Shown: positions 47,442 through 56,835 of the stretch, in pieces | Layout of the letters: every line of letters starts with the position of its first letter | Numbering within the stretch: the first letter of the stretch is position 1 | Assembly (NCBI RefSeq): GCF_002811945.1 | Contig: NZ_NPDX01000003.1 | Location: 186,001-250,000, forward strand | Direction: 5' to 3' | DNA: 64,000 nt | Source of the DNA: Leptospira harrisiae | Lineage (GTDB): Bacteria; Spirochaetota; Leptospiria; Leptospirales; Leptospiraceae | Made by a program: the position numbers and the translations under genes | Notes under the pieces: generated by a model | Seen by the model: the letters and a program-made list of their open reading frames with translations, nothing else | Told to the model about the DNA's origin: nothing | The model's database searches: none

Positions 47442-48839
47442 TTAAATCTGGGAAGTCATCTGGTCCCAAATCAAATCGTACACTTTAATAGCAGAAATTT
47501 CTTTTTGGGGATAAAATTTGGCTGTGGAAAAAATGGGGTAAAATTCCCGTTTCTGATGTAATGCCCCATGTGAACCCTTGACCAAACTCGCATCCAAAGG
47601 AATCACATCCATCAGATACCGAAACCCTAGTTTTTTACGTAGTAATTTTAACCCTGCCCTAAGTTTGATACCAGGTTTTTTTGGATCCATAAACATTTCA
47701 CAAGGATCATACCCTGGTTTCCTATGAATATCCACCAAACGCGCATAATCTGGCGCTTTACTATCGTCTAACCAATAATAATATGTAAACCAAGACTCTG
47801 AATCGGCTACCACCACTATGTCACCAGATCGTTTGTGGCTGATATGGTGTTTTTTTTGGGCCTTTTTATCTAAAACAAGTTTGATTCCAGGAACAACTTT
47901 CAATATGTCTATAATCTGTTTTTGAACACTTGGATCATTACAATAAATATGCGAAATTTGGTGATCAGATACGGCAAAGGCTTTCGATGCACCTGGATCA
48001 AGAAGTTCATACCACCTTTCGTTACGAACAGAGATCAGCCCATTTTCTCTTAGAATCCTATTGATATGAATTGGTCTATGAACTGGAGTAATTCCATATT
48101 CAGACAGTAGGATAATCTTGGTATCCTTTGATTCATAGTATTCAATTAACTTTTGCAAAACAGAATCTAATTGCAAAAGTTCATTTTGTATCTTTGATAC
48201 ATCAGGACCAAATTTCTGAAGGCAATAGTCCAAATGTGGGAGATAAACAAACGTTAATTTAGGATTGTATTTTTTATCAACATAGATAGTTGCATCGGTG
48301 ATCCATTGTGTGGACTTGATATTGGCATTTGGTCCCCAAAAATGAAATAGTGGAAATTGTCCTAAGGCTGATTGTAATTCTTCCCGAAGTTCTGGAGGGT
48401 AAGAATAACAGTCGGGAGCTTTGACTCCATCGGCATGATACTGCGGCCTTGGGGTGACAGAATAATCTGCACTAGAGTACATATTGTACCAAAAAAACAT
48501 TTTTGAACATGTAAAGTTGGGATCAATTTTTTTGGCCTTTTCCCAAATCTTTTCTGCAGTTACTAAATGATTGGATTGTTTCCAAAATTTAATTTCAGCA
48601 TCTTCATGATCATACCATCCGTTTCCAACGATTCCGTGTTCGCTCGGCCATTTACCCGTTAAGTAAGTTGATTGAGCACTCGTAGTGACGGCAGGTAACA
48701 TCGGTTCTATCAGAAGAGTATTTCTTTTCGCCAAAAAATTTTTTAAAAAAGGTGTGTAATCACCCACCAAGTTACTGCTAAGCCCAACAACATCAATAAC
48801 GACGGTTTTTTGAAACGACTGATTCTTTGACTGTTTCAT
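47442..48839 (-). CDS. eboF: EboF, nucleotide pyrophosphatase/phosphodiesterase family
   Basis: This 465-residue protein belongs to the alkaline phosphatase superfamily, type I phosphodiesterase/NPP branch. The metal ligands and nucleophile can be read: Asp in VVIDVVGL, nucleophilic Thr in PAVTTSAQSTYLTGKWPSEH, and later metal motifs LPHLDYCLQKFGP, LLSEYGIT and VKGSHGALH. It should hydrolyse a phosphodiester or nucleotide-type bond. It is the last gene of a complete, collinear ebo cluster, the position of eboF in other genomes. TAGGA precedes its ATG. No signal peptide is present, which suggests cytosolic action. Confidence 0.85.
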   Translation of the reverse strand: MKQSKNQSFQKTVVIDVVGLSSNLVGDYTPFLKNFLAKRNTLLIEPMLPAVTTSAQSTYLTGKWPSEHGIVGNGWYDHEDAEIKFWKQSNHLVTAEKIWEKAKKIDPNFTCSKMFFWYNMYSSADYSVTPRPQYHADGVKAPDCYSYPPELREELQSALGQFPLFHFWGPNANIKSTQWITDATIYVDKKYNPKLTFVYLPHLDYCLQKFGPDVSKIQNELLQLDSVLQKLIEYYESKDTKIILLSEYGITPVHRPIHINRILRENGLISVRNERWYELLDPGASKAFAVSDHQISHIYCNDPSVQKQIIDILKVVPGIKLVLDKKAQKKHHISHKRSGDIVVVADSESWFTYYYWLDDSKAPDYARLVDIHRKPGYDPCEMFMDPKKPGIKLRAGLKLLRKKLGFRYLMDVIPLDASLVKGSHGALHQKREFYPIFSTAKFYPQKEISAIKVYDLIWDQMTSQI

Positions 48840-48854
48840 TTTAATTCCTACTTA

Positions 48855-50060
48855 CTAGAGTTCTTCGCCTAAAACAGTTTTAACCCATTCCAACTCTCGA
48901 ATGATTGAATCGGTTATGGGAACCTGTAATTCCTTGGGCAAAACACCCCAAGTATATGTTTCTACTTCTAAAGCGTTAGTAATCAAATATTGTTTCTGTA
49001 AATTTAAAAGTTCCAGCAGTTCTTTTTGAGTAGAAGTCAAAAGGCCATAAGATTCTAAAAACACCGGCACGTGGAAATGGATTCTCCATTCAACAAATTG
49101 GTTTTTACCATTGCGAATCGCTTCTGGCAAATCAGGATATGAATCTAATACTTTTCCTTCTGATTGGATGACAACTTGGTGCAGATATGTTGGCTCATCA
49201 AAACTGGAAACTAGTTCCAACAATCGATCGGTTTCACTTGAAAACTTGACTTTTAATGCAGAACTAATTTGAATTCGCCCAACTAAAATGGAATGTTTTG
49301 AAAGTATTTTAACAATCATTTGGCTGTCTTGAAAACTAACAGCTGCGTGGCATGCATCCAAACAAATGCGGATATGATTTTTTGCCATTTGTTCAGCAAT
49401 TTCTAAACTAACATCCCATTTTGCTTGGATCATCGGAATGACGACAGGAAGGAAATCCTCCAGAAACCAATGCACCCATAGTTTTACATTGCCTAAAATT
49501 CCATCAGGCTCTGGTTCTAGATCCAAATGTAATGTTTGACCACTTTCAATTTTGATTTGGATCAAATCTAACGTAACATCTGCAATTTGTTTGGTTGCGA
49601 CAAATTTTCTTTTTATACGAGAGGATTCTTCTGAATCAAAATAAAAATAAGACAATGGAGGTGTAGAAACTCCTCCTTCCATTCCCTGAGGCAGCAATTC
49701 AGAAAGAATTTTAAACAAACGCAATGTATAATCTAACCGATCTTTGGTTGTCCAATCCGGTTGGTATACACTTTCTTTCACAACGGTTTCATGAAAACCG
49801 CCGTAAGGAAATCCATTGATTAAAAATACATAAAACCCTTCTTTGTTTAACCAGCTTTTAAACTCACCTAATCTCTGCGGGTTCAGCAGCTCTATAGAGG
49901 CTTCATTGGCGATACGCAGTCCAAGACCCATAGGTGCGTTGGGAGATACTTTTTGGCGAATAACAGGCAAGTTTGATTTTAAATGAAAAAAATGGTCTGA
50001 CCAAGATTCGCCAGGGTGGATATTAGAACAATAAGTTAGGTGGCCATATTTTGTTCTCAT
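48855..50060 (-). CDS. eboE: EboE, metabolite traffic protein (TIM-barrel, xylose-isomerase-like)
   Basis: This 401-residue protein matches the EboE family in size and pattern. It starts with YGHLTYCSNIHPGESW, has GMEGGVSTPPLSYF and LHLDLEPEPDGIL, and a metal-type ICLDACHAAVSF segment typical of AP-endonuclease/xylose-isomerase-like barrels. The enzyme activity is unknown. Its first 4 bases overlap the end of eboD (ATGA), so the two are translated together. eboF follows after 15 bases. Confidence 0.87.
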   Translation of the reverse strand: MRTKYGHLTYCSNIHPGESWSDHFFHLKSNLPVIRQKVSPNAPMGLGLRIANEASIELLNPQRLGEFKSWLNKEGFYVFLINGFPYGGFHETVVKESVYQPDWTTKDRLDYTLRLFKILSELLPQGMEGGVSTPPLSYFYFDSEESSRIKRKFVATKQIADVTLDLIQIKIESGQTLHLDLEPEPDGILGNVKLWVHWFLEDFLPVVIPMIQAKWDVSLEIAEQMAKNHIRICLDACHAAVSFQDSQMIVKILSKHSILVGRIQISSALKVKFSSETDRLLELVSSFDEPTYLHQVVIQSEGKVLDSYPDLPEAIRNGKNQFVEWRIHFHVPVFLESYGLLTSTQKELLELLNLQKQYLITNALEVETYTWGVLPKELQVPITDSIIRELEWVKTVLGEEL

Positions 50061-51220
50061 ACGAAATGTTCCAAAAAGTCAACGGAAGATGCTAAAGAGG
50101 TTAAATCCATTTCGTGCACTTCTTTAGTTACACCAATACCACATAACAACATTATAGTGAGTTTTCCTCCAAGATGTTCTTGAAACTCTTTTAATCCTAA
50201 AAATAAATTTTGTTTATCTTTTTCAGATAACTTGGGATGGTAAGTCGCAAATCCTAATTGTTTCAACAATTTTAGGATACGATCCCTACTTTCTTCTGAC
50301 AAAAGATTCATCTGAAAGGAATAAATGGAATCCAAAGCCATACCAATGGCCACTGCTTCACCGTGACGTAAAAAAAACTCAGTTAAGTATTCTAATTTGT
50401 GAGCGGACCAGTGTCCAAAATCCAAAGGCCTTGAAGAACCAAATTCAAATGGATCCCCATTGGCAATATGATTCATGTGAAGTTCCGCACAACGATGGAT
50501 TAAATATGACATTGTTTCTAAATTTCGATTTTTTAATCTTATGGCATTCGATTCTATCCAATCAAAAAAACTTGGATCTTTGATGAGAGCAACTTTGATA
50601 GCCTCAGCCATTCCAGACCGCCAATCACGATCATCTAAACTTTCTAAAAAACTTAAGTCGTTGAACACGGCGATAGGTGGCGAGAATGTTCCTAGGAAAT
50701 TTTTTTTTCCTTGGTAGTTAATGCTGTTTTTGACTCCTACACCGGAATCATTCTGTGATAAAACCGTAGTTGGGATGCGAACCAACCGTATACCTCGGTG
50801 TGATACGGAAGCCACATAACCAACTAAATCAAGAATGGCCCCTCCACCAATGCCTATGATATAAGAATGACGATCGATTCCAAAACGATCGACTGCACTG
50901 ATCAATGATTCCCAAATTTTCGGATCGTTTTTACAAGTTTCTCCACCGGGAACGATCATTATATCTTCCGTTAGCTGAACTTCTGAAGAAATTTCTAAAA
51001 AATAATTAAGAATTTCTGAAACTAAATTTGGGAAATGAATGATTAAACCTTCATCCAAAACAACCAAAGCTTTTTTTGTGACCCCTGTTTTATTTTCTGA
51101 AATAAAAAAACGAGACAAAGTTGGATTTTCTGGATGAAAAATCCTTTTGGTAAACTGCACCGTATAACGGAATTTAACTTCGAACTCAGACGAAAGAGAA
51201 GGGAATTTACTTTCAAACAT
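50057..51220 (-). CDS. eboD: EboD, 3-dehydroquinate-synthase-like protein
   Basis: This 387-residue protein has the AroB fold: IMIVPGGETCKND, YIIGIGGGAILDLVGYVAS (NAD loop), RIPTTVLSQNDSGVG and the metal His residues in FGHWSAHKLE and RHGEAVAIGM. It resembles 3-dehydroquinate synthase and sugar-phosphate cyclases, such as 2-epi-5-epi-valiolone synthase, so it probably cyclises a sugar phosphate. In ebo clusters this member is not the housekeeping AroB. It is the fourth gene of the cluster and overlaps eboE. Confidence 0.87.
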   Translation of the reverse strand: MFESKFPSLSSEFEVKFRYTVQFTKRIFHPENPTLSRFFISENKTGVTKKALVVLDEGLIIHFPNLVSEILNYFLEISSEVQLTEDIMIVPGGETCKNDPKIWESLISAVDRFGIDRHSYIIGIGGGAILDLVGYVASVSHRGIRLVRIPTTVLSQNDSGVGVKNSINYQGKKNFLGTFSPPIAVFNDLSFLESLDDRDWRSGMAEAIKVALIKDPSFFDWIESNAIRLKNRNLETMSYLIHRCAELHMNHIANGDPFEFGSSRPLDFGHWSAHKLEYLTEFFLRHGEAVAIGMALDSIYSFQMNLLSEESRDRILKLLKQLGFATYHPKLSEKDKQNLFLGLKEFQEHLGGKLTIMLLCGIGVTKEVHEMDLTSLASSVDFLEHFV

Positions 51221-51229
51221 AATTAAACT

Positions 51230-52096
51230 TCAGGTTACCGAAAAATATTTTGCCAATAAGAGGGAGACTGGTAATAAACAAAGAATAAAAACTGCAACAA
51301 ATACAAAACCAAAACTGGAAGCGAACGTTGCATTTAAAATAATCAAAGATAGAACTCCCATTTTTACCGCCTTACCAATCTTTGGTCCCACTGGGGATTG
51401 ATATGCGGAAATAAGAGGAGGAAAAATCATTCCAAAATGTAAGAGAGCAAAGGGAAAACTAAAGAAAAAATTTCCTAATCGAAAAGAAAGAATCAATTGA
51501 GAAACTACTACCATAAGACACAAAACACCAGCCACCATCAATGGAGTTTTTTTACCACCATGGACTTCATCTCGACTAATCATTGTAATCGCACCGATAT
51601 ACACAATCGGAAGAACGGATAAAAAAAATTGATATAATTCGATATTTTCCACCAAACTCATTCCCAAAACCAAATTACCACCTCGACAAATCCCCATAAC
51701 AAGAGGACCTAAAACTGGATGGTGTTTTGCAAATCGATTGTATGCAAGAATTGAAAAAACAATAAAGATAGAAATCCATCCACTTTGGTTTTGATAGAGG
51801 TAGGCAAAAAGAATTCCAATTCCAAGTAGGACAGAACCAAAAATCAATGCGGAATGCTTTGATACCTTCCCACTAGGGATGGGACGTTCTGGCCTTTCTT
51901 TTGTATCAATTGCAATATCAAAAAAATCATTTAAGACAACACCGCCACCATACAAACATATGGTGGAAAATAAGAGTAAAATTGGCGATTTGTCATTCCA
52001 AACAAAACCCACAATCGCCATACCCGCTAGAATATCAGCAAGTGCTGTGACTACATTAGCGGGTCTAAGTAAAGTTAGGTAACCTTTAAAATTCAT
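51230..52096 (-). CDS. eboC: EboC, UbiA-like membrane prenyltransferase
   Basis: This 288-residue membrane protein has about nine helices and the two Asp-rich UbiA motifs: NDFFDIAIDTKERPERPIPSG and SRDEVHGGKKTP. It belongs to the UbiA prenyltransferase family, which joins isoprenoid chains to an aromatic or polyol acceptor in the inner membrane. In ebo clusters it is the only integral membrane enzyme and is assumed to lipidate or move the product. eboB ends on the base before its start codon (no gap) and eboD follows after 9 bases. Confidence 0.9.
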   Translation of the reverse strand: MNFKGYLTLLRPANVVTALADILAGMAIVGFVWNDKSPILLLFSTICLYGGGVVLNDFFDIAIDTKERPERPIPSGKVSKHSALIFGSVLLGIGILFAYLYQNQSGWISIFIVFSILAYNRFAKHHPVLGPLVMGICRGGNLVLGMSLVENIELYQFFLSVLPIVYIGAITMISRDEVHGGKKTPLMVAGVLCLMVVVSQLILSFRLGNFFFSFPFALLHFGMIFPPLISAYQSPVGPKIGKAVKMGVLSLIILNATFASSFGFVFVAVFILCLLPVSLLLAKYFSVT

Positions 52097-53125
52097 TTAT
52101 TGGATTAACAAAGAGTTTTTATTGATCACGGGTTGTTGGCCACCACGAAGAATTGAGTTTCCATGAAATTTGGCATTTGGGTCAGGTAAAAATTCCAAAT
52201 CAAAATCACTAACATCAATCTGACCACTTTTTGCAAAGGCATCTATCGCATTTTGATACGTTACCATCCGAATCACTTCTTTTGGAATGCCACGTTGAAT
52301 CATCAGTGCTGCAGTTTTCGGAATTGCAAGTGGATCAGAAATTCCCCAATCAGCACTTGAATTAATCATGATTCTCTCTGGACCATATTTTTCCACAACA
52401 GAAACCATCCTTTCATTTCCCATTTTGGTAAATGGATAAATAGTAAAGGCTGCCCAAAAACCTTGGTCTAACACTGATTTAACTGTTTCTTCATTGTTAT
52501 GATCTACCACAACCCAAGACGGATCTAAACCATGTTCGATGGCAATCGACATACTTCTTTCTGTTCCTCTTTTTTTGTCTCGATGAGGAGTATGAATTTG
52601 TACAGGCAACTTTGCTTTTTTTGCAAGTTCTAGTTGCAGCCGGTAATACTTTTCTTCTAAAACAGTTTGGTCATCAAAACCAATCTCACCAATTCCAACT
52701 ACACCTTCTTTATAAGCAAATAATGGCAAAATTTCCATTACCTCTTCCGCAAGATGTTCGTTATTTGCTTCACGAGAATTTAATCCTATTGTACAGTAAT
52801 GTTTGATTCCAAATTGCGAAGACCGAAACCGTTCCCAACCAACTAGACTACTATAATAATCTTTGAAACTAGAAAGGCCAGTCCTAGGTTGTCCTACCCA
52901 AAATGCAGGTTCAATGATTGCAACAATTCCTGCCTTTGACATATTTTGGTAATCGTCTGTTGTCCTTGATACCATATGGATATGTGGATCAAAAAATCGC
53001 ATATCTTTGATTAGGTTCTCATAATCTTCCCATAACAAATCACGGTGTGTCGGAGAATCTTCAGAATGAAGAGTCGACTCAAAATGAGAAGGATTTTTCT
53101 TTTGTTCGTTTGGGTTCTGGCACAT
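52097..53125 (-). CDS. eboB: EboB, TatD/amidohydrolase-like protein
   Basis: This 342-residue protein has a TatD-like metal-hydrolase barrel, with the N-terminal HIH metal pair in FFDPHIHMVSR, IGEIGFDDQT, PVQIHTPHRDKKRGT, WVVVDHNNEET and the Asp in MINSSADWGIS. It probably hydrolyses an amide or phosphoester; the EboB substrate is unknown. The residues FDPHIHMVSRTTDDY and SADWG fit EboB proteins better than housekeeping TatD. It follows eboA by 9 bases. Confidence 0.88.
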   Translation of the reverse strand: MCQNPNEQKKNPSHFESTLHSEDSPTHRDLLWEDYENLIKDMRFFDPHIHMVSRTTDDYQNMSKAGIVAIIEPAFWVGQPRTGLSSFKDYYSSLVGWERFRSSQFGIKHYCTIGLNSREANNEHLAEEVMEILPLFAYKEGVVGIGEIGFDDQTVLEEKYYRLQLELAKKAKLPVQIHTPHRDKKRGTERSMSIAIEHGLDPSWVVVDHNNEETVKSVLDQGFWAAFTIYPFTKMGNERMVSVVEKYGPERIMINSSADWGISDPLAIPKTAALMIQRGIPKEVIRMVTYQNAIDAFAKSGQIDVSDFDLEFLPDPNAKFHGNSILRGGQQPVINKNSLLIQ

Positions 53126-53134
53126 TGGCTATAA

Positions 53135-53989
53135 CTAAGGAATGGACTCTAACTTAGACCAATCCAAATCTCCATTTTTTATTGATAATTCTAATTCTGG
53201 ATGTTTTGTTAATAAAGAGCGGATTTTAGGTTCTTCGGATTCAAAACAAACAAGAGCAGCAGCCTCTTTTTCATAGTTCTCATCAGAAGCCAACATACGA
53301 ACTAACATGTACGAATGATTGTCATTTGAAAATGGACTAATGAGTCGCAAAATTTGAGGGGGAACTTTTCTACCAGCAGCAAACCGTTCATCGATAAAAT
53401 CAGAAATGCCAATTGCCAGTTCTTTATTGGTACGCCTTTCTAATCCATATATCCAATGGATCGGTTTTCCGTTAAATATTGTTTTTAGAACCAATTGATT
53501 CCATGCAGCTTCTGGAAAATACAACTCAGGGTATGGATTCATAAGAGAGATTGCATCAAATACAAATCCCATATTTGAACGAACAGCATCGGTGGCTCGC
53601 GCCAACCATTCCCATGGATAAGGTAGGAGTGACAAAGCCGAATATAAAGCCACCAATTCATTTAACTCAGCAGTATCAAAAAGTGTCTCAATATTTTTAA
53701 TACACTCATCTTTTGGATTTTGAGGAATGTGTAAAAGTAACCAAACCCTAGTTAATCGAACCAAAGTCCATCCTTCAACTTGAAATCCAGGTAAATGAGG
53801 AATCAAACTACCTCGTGATTTAGAATCATAAGAAATATTTTTTTTTGATATAAAACGTGGTGCCGCGACAAATGCAGTCATTAAATCCAAAACATCTGAT
53901 TGACTTTTTTTTTCTAACCATTCACGTTCCGATTTTGTAGTTTGATCAAAAACGAATTGAGTAAAATCTGTTGTTAAGTTTGCATTCAT
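53135..53989 (-). CDS. eboA: EboA domain protein
   Basis: This 284-residue helical protein has no enzyme motif. It matches EboA in the segments PELYFPEAAWNQLVLKTIF, IYGLERRTNKELAIGISDFI and ERFAAGRKVPPQILRLISPF. EboA has no known activity; an ebo protein is needed in cyanobacteria for the export of scytonemin precursors. It is the first gene of the cluster and begins just downstream of two palindromes. The start is ATG, with a poor ribosome site. Confidence 0.85.
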   Translation of the reverse strand: MNANLTTDFTQFVFDQTTKSEREWLEKKSQSDVLDLMTAFVAAPRFISKKNISYDSKSRGSLIPHLPGFQVEGWTLVRLTRVWLLLHIPQNPKDECIKNIETLFDTAELNELVALYSALSLLPYPWEWLARATDAVRSNMGFVFDAISLMNPYPELYFPEAAWNQLVLKTIFNGKPIHWIYGLERRTNKELAIGISDFIDERFAAGRKVPPQILRLISPFSNDNHSYMLVRMLASDENYEKEAAALVCFESEEPKIRSLLTKHPELELSIKNGDLDWSKLESIP

Positions 53990-54013
53990 GAGAAAGAGAT
54001 ATTTGAAATCTTC

Positions 54014-54056
54014 TGACCTAGGGTCACTTCGTAAATCAAATAATCTGAATCAGATT
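54014..54056 (-). promoter_or_regulatory. Palindromes in the ebo promoter region
   Basis: Two perfect palindromes lie upstream of eboA: TGACC-TAG-GGTCA (54014-54026) and the 15-base AATCTGA-A-TCAGATT (54042-54056). They are good candidates for operator sites controlling the ebo operon and perhaps the divergent DUF1415 gene. No firm -35/-10 pair was found. Confidence 0.45.
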
Positions 54057-54186
54057 CCGATTCTTGAACAATTGGCTTGTTTTTAAGGATCAATTTTGTA
54101 AAATTAACAAAGAATTGAATATAAATTTCAACAATTCATTTGAATATCTAAAATCTCAACTAAATCAAAACAAACAAGGAAATCCA

Positions 54187-54747
54187 TTGGAAAAATTACC
54201 ACACTCAGTAGAAACTGTAGATGAGATTCTAGGCAAAACAAAAGATTGGATTCAAAAAGCTGTAATCGGACTGAACCTTTGTCCTTTTGCAAAACCTACC
54301 TTTCAATCAAATACGATCCGTTATGTGGTAAGCAATTCTCAAAACAACAAAGAACTATTAGTTCATCTAAAAATAGAACTAGAATTCATTGCATCAAAGG
54401 ATCCGCAGTTGGTTGAAACTTCACTACTCATCCATCCCTATGTACTCAATGAATACCTTGACCAAAACGACTTTTTGGATGAAGCAGATAACCTCCTTCG
54501 CAACTTGGATTTAGAAGGTGTCATACAAATCGCCAACTTTCACCCAATGTTTCAGTTTGCTGATAAAAATATAAACGACATAACAAATTTTGTGGGCCGG
54601 GCACCATACCCTATATTACATCTGTTACGTGAAGATTCTATTTCTCGAATCGTTGACACACATCCAAATATTGACAGCATATTTGAAAACAACAGAAAAA
54701 CAATGCAGAAATTGGGTCATGAAGGTTGGAATAAACTTGGTTTATAA
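54187..54747 (+). CDS. DUF1415 family protein
   Basis: This protein of about 186 residues has the DUF1415 pattern: TKDWIQKAVIGLNLCPFAKP, SLLIHPYVLNEY, VIQIANFHPMFQFA and APYPILHLLREDSI. The function is unknown. The TTG at 54187, with AAGGA six bases ahead, gives the usual family length; a TTG at 54064 would add 41 residues without a ribosome site. It is divergent from eboA and could share its control region, but DUF1415 genes are usually not part of ebo clusters. Confidence 0.78.
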   Translation: MEKLPHSVETVDEILGKTKDWIQKAVIGLNLCPFAKPTFQSNTIRYVVSNSQNNKELLVHLKIELEFIASKDPQLVETSLLIHPYVLNEYLDQNDFLDEADNLLRNLDLEGVIQIANFHPMFQFADKNINDITNFVGRAPYPILHLLREDSISRIVDTHPNIDSIFENNRKTMQKLGHEGWNKLGL

Positions 54748-54870
54748 TTTCTTTCCTAATTTTCAATTTAATTCCTATGACAAATCCTAGGATTCTTACC
54801 AACCCCAAAATATAAGATTTGAATGTTGTTACAAACTATATCCACTGGCTCAAAACACAGGTGGTATCAA

Positions 54871-56694
54871 ATGTACGCAGGCAAGCATCGAATGATCATT
54901 GGTCTCTTATGGTTAGGAGTTATTTTATTTTCCATTGCAATGCCACTGGAAGCACAGTTCATCACCCCTACGAAAAAAGAAATACCTGAAACACCGCCCC
55001 CACCTCCACCTCCGCCGCCACCAATACCTGCTCCACCGGAGGAACCCGCAGAATATGTCAGTCCGCTAAAAGGTAATTTGACTGGTGAATACTTAAAAAG
55101 CCTCCAAGTCACCGCAAAACAAAGAAAGGCAATGCAAGAAAATACAAATCTTTGGTTTGCTGATAGGTTCCGTGTTGGGTTTGGAATTCGGCCAAAAGCA
55201 GATTCACTCTATAATACTGACTTTGACAGATCTACACCTGACAACCGCAACACTGTCAGTAACCAAACTCAGTTTTATATTATTGGAGATTTAACTCCAA
55301 ATGTTTTATTTAAAATTACGATGCAAGATGTTCGCCTTTGGGGTGGAGAAATCACAAGTGGAGCAGCAGATCAAAAATATGGAGTGATCCCCAATGGCGG
55401 AACTCTCATTGACACCACCAAACAAAGAGATGTTGCATTGAATAATAACACTGGATTCCGAGAAGCATTTGTAGATTTAAAAACCACCAACCAAATGTTT
55501 CGAGTGCGTACTGGTCGCCAAATTTTAGATTATGGAGACGGTAGAATTTTAGGTTCTCGGAATGATAGTCTAAATGGAAACGCATTTGATGCTGTCCGAA
55601 CCACAATCACAATCCAGAAACAAAGTTTAGATTTTTTTGGATCCGTCGTTAGCTCCGAAAATAATGCCAACAGTATGGTTTCTAACAATTCCACAAAACT
55701 TGGCGGAACAGGAAACGCATCTTATTATGGCGCACACTACGGTTATAAACCTTGGGATTGGTTAGGAATTGAAATGTATAATTTCACTCTTTATAAACAA
55801 AAACAAAAAGCAACCAACACAACTGCTAACTATGGCTCCGATATTTATTATCGAGGTCCAGACCAACTCAATACCTCAGGCTTTCGTTTAACCAACAGAA
55901 CCAAAAACAATACAATAACGAGTGAAACAGGCATTGATTGGATGGTGGAAGCAGCTTGGCAAACAGGATTTAATGGAGAAAGAGTATCCCCCGATTGGCT
56001 AAACCAAACCGGGACCTACGCGACCAATAAAAAAACAGGTGAAGCTCCTCCACTATCTTCACGAGTGCAATACAAAGCAAATATCGTAGCAGTCCAATTA
56101 GGGTACACTCCTGTAAAAGAGTTTCGAATTGGAGTACAATATGTCCAAGCATCAGGAGATCCGAACCGAAATGACGGAAGTATTGCAACATACAATCCAC
56201 TCTTTGCAACAAGAAGGATGGCTGGTGGTGGTATGCCATTTTCTGGAAACGGTAATTCAGGGATGGTATTCTGGCAGAATATAAAAGACTACTCCGTTCA
56301 TATCAAATATGAATCAGCAAAATGGGGAATCTTTATTTTAAACCCACATTGGTATTATAAAGTAAAACTACAAGACGGCTATTATGATAATAATAACTAT
56401 GTAGCTGGAAGTAAAGCGACAGGTGAAACTGCATCAACTGAAGACTACTATAACACTGAAGCATACAATCCAAACCGCCCTAAACTAGGGAGACATGTTG
56501 CAACAGAAATTAATTTTATCTATATCGTAACACCATTTGAAAATGTTTCCTTTTGGTTTGGTGCAAGTTCTCTTTATGCAGGGGAAGCCATTAGAAATCA
56601 AAAAAACAATCCATACGAAACAGATCCTTACCATCGATACGATTTCAAACCAAACTCAAGTTACTTTACTTTCCAGAGTGTGTTTGCAATTTGA
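54871..56694 (+). CDS. Outer-membrane porin, alginate-export-like family (copy 2)
   Basis: This is the paralogue of the porin at 2075-3889, with nearly the same barrel sequence over most of its length. Differences include a Pro-rich neck (ten prolines in a row at about residues 47-56 from the ATG at 54871) where copy 1 has a Lys/Glu-rich one. It has a signal peptide cleaved near LEAQ. The ATG at 54871, with AGGTGG six bases upstream, is preferred to an ATG at 54823 without a ribosome site. The near-identical barrels suggest similar permeability, and the two copies may be used under different control. Confidence 0.75.
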   Translation: MYAGKHRMIIGLLWLGVILFSIAMPLEAQFITPTKKEIPETPPPPPPPPPPIPAPPEEPAEYVSPLKGNLTGEYLKSLQVTAKQRKAMQENTNLWFADRFRVGFGIRPKADSLYNTDFDRSTPDNRNTVSNQTQFYIIGDLTPNVLFKITMQDVRLWGGEITSGAADQKYGVIPNGGTLIDTTKQRDVALNNNTGFREAFVDLKTTNQMFRVRTGRQILDYGDGRILGSRNDSLNGNAFDAVRTTITIQKQSLDFFGSVVSSENNANSMVSNNSTKLGGTGNASYYGAHYGYKPWDWLGIEMYNFTLYKQKQKATNTTANYGSDIYYRGPDQLNTSGFRLTNRTKNNTITSETGIDWMVEAAWQTGFNGERVSPDWLNQTGTYATNKKTGEAPPLSSRVQYKANIVAVQLGYTPVKEFRIGVQYVQASGDPNRNDGSIATYNPLFATRRMAGGGMPFSGNGNSGMVFWQNIKDYSVHIKYESAKWGIFILNPHWYYKVKLQDGYYDNNNYVAGSKATGETASTEDYYNTEAYNPNRPKLGRHVATEINFIYIVTPFENVSFWFGASSLYAGEAIRNQKNNPYETDPYHRYDFKPNSSYFTFQSVFAI

Positions 56695-56716
56695 TAACTA
56701 TACAAAAGTCATTCTT

Positions 56717-56742
56717 AAGCCAGAATTTTTCTGGCTTTTTTT
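56717..56742 (+). terminator. Rho-independent terminator of the second porin gene
   Basis: AAGCCAGAA and TTCTGGCTT form a 9-bp stem with a TTT loop, followed by a run of T residues. It lies 23 bases after the porin stop. Confidence 0.9.
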
Positions 56743-56835
56743 CAACCTCTCCAACTAAATCTTCTTTAGAATTTTGTTGACCACATAACAAAAAAAACAT
56801 TCACTATAATTCAAATAAAAAAACTTGGTTACAAA

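Noticed and set aside
50057..51220. Housekeeping AroB (shikimate pathway)
   Set aside because: It sits inside the collinear ebo cluster between the UbiA-like and TIM-barrel genes, so EboD is the better call.
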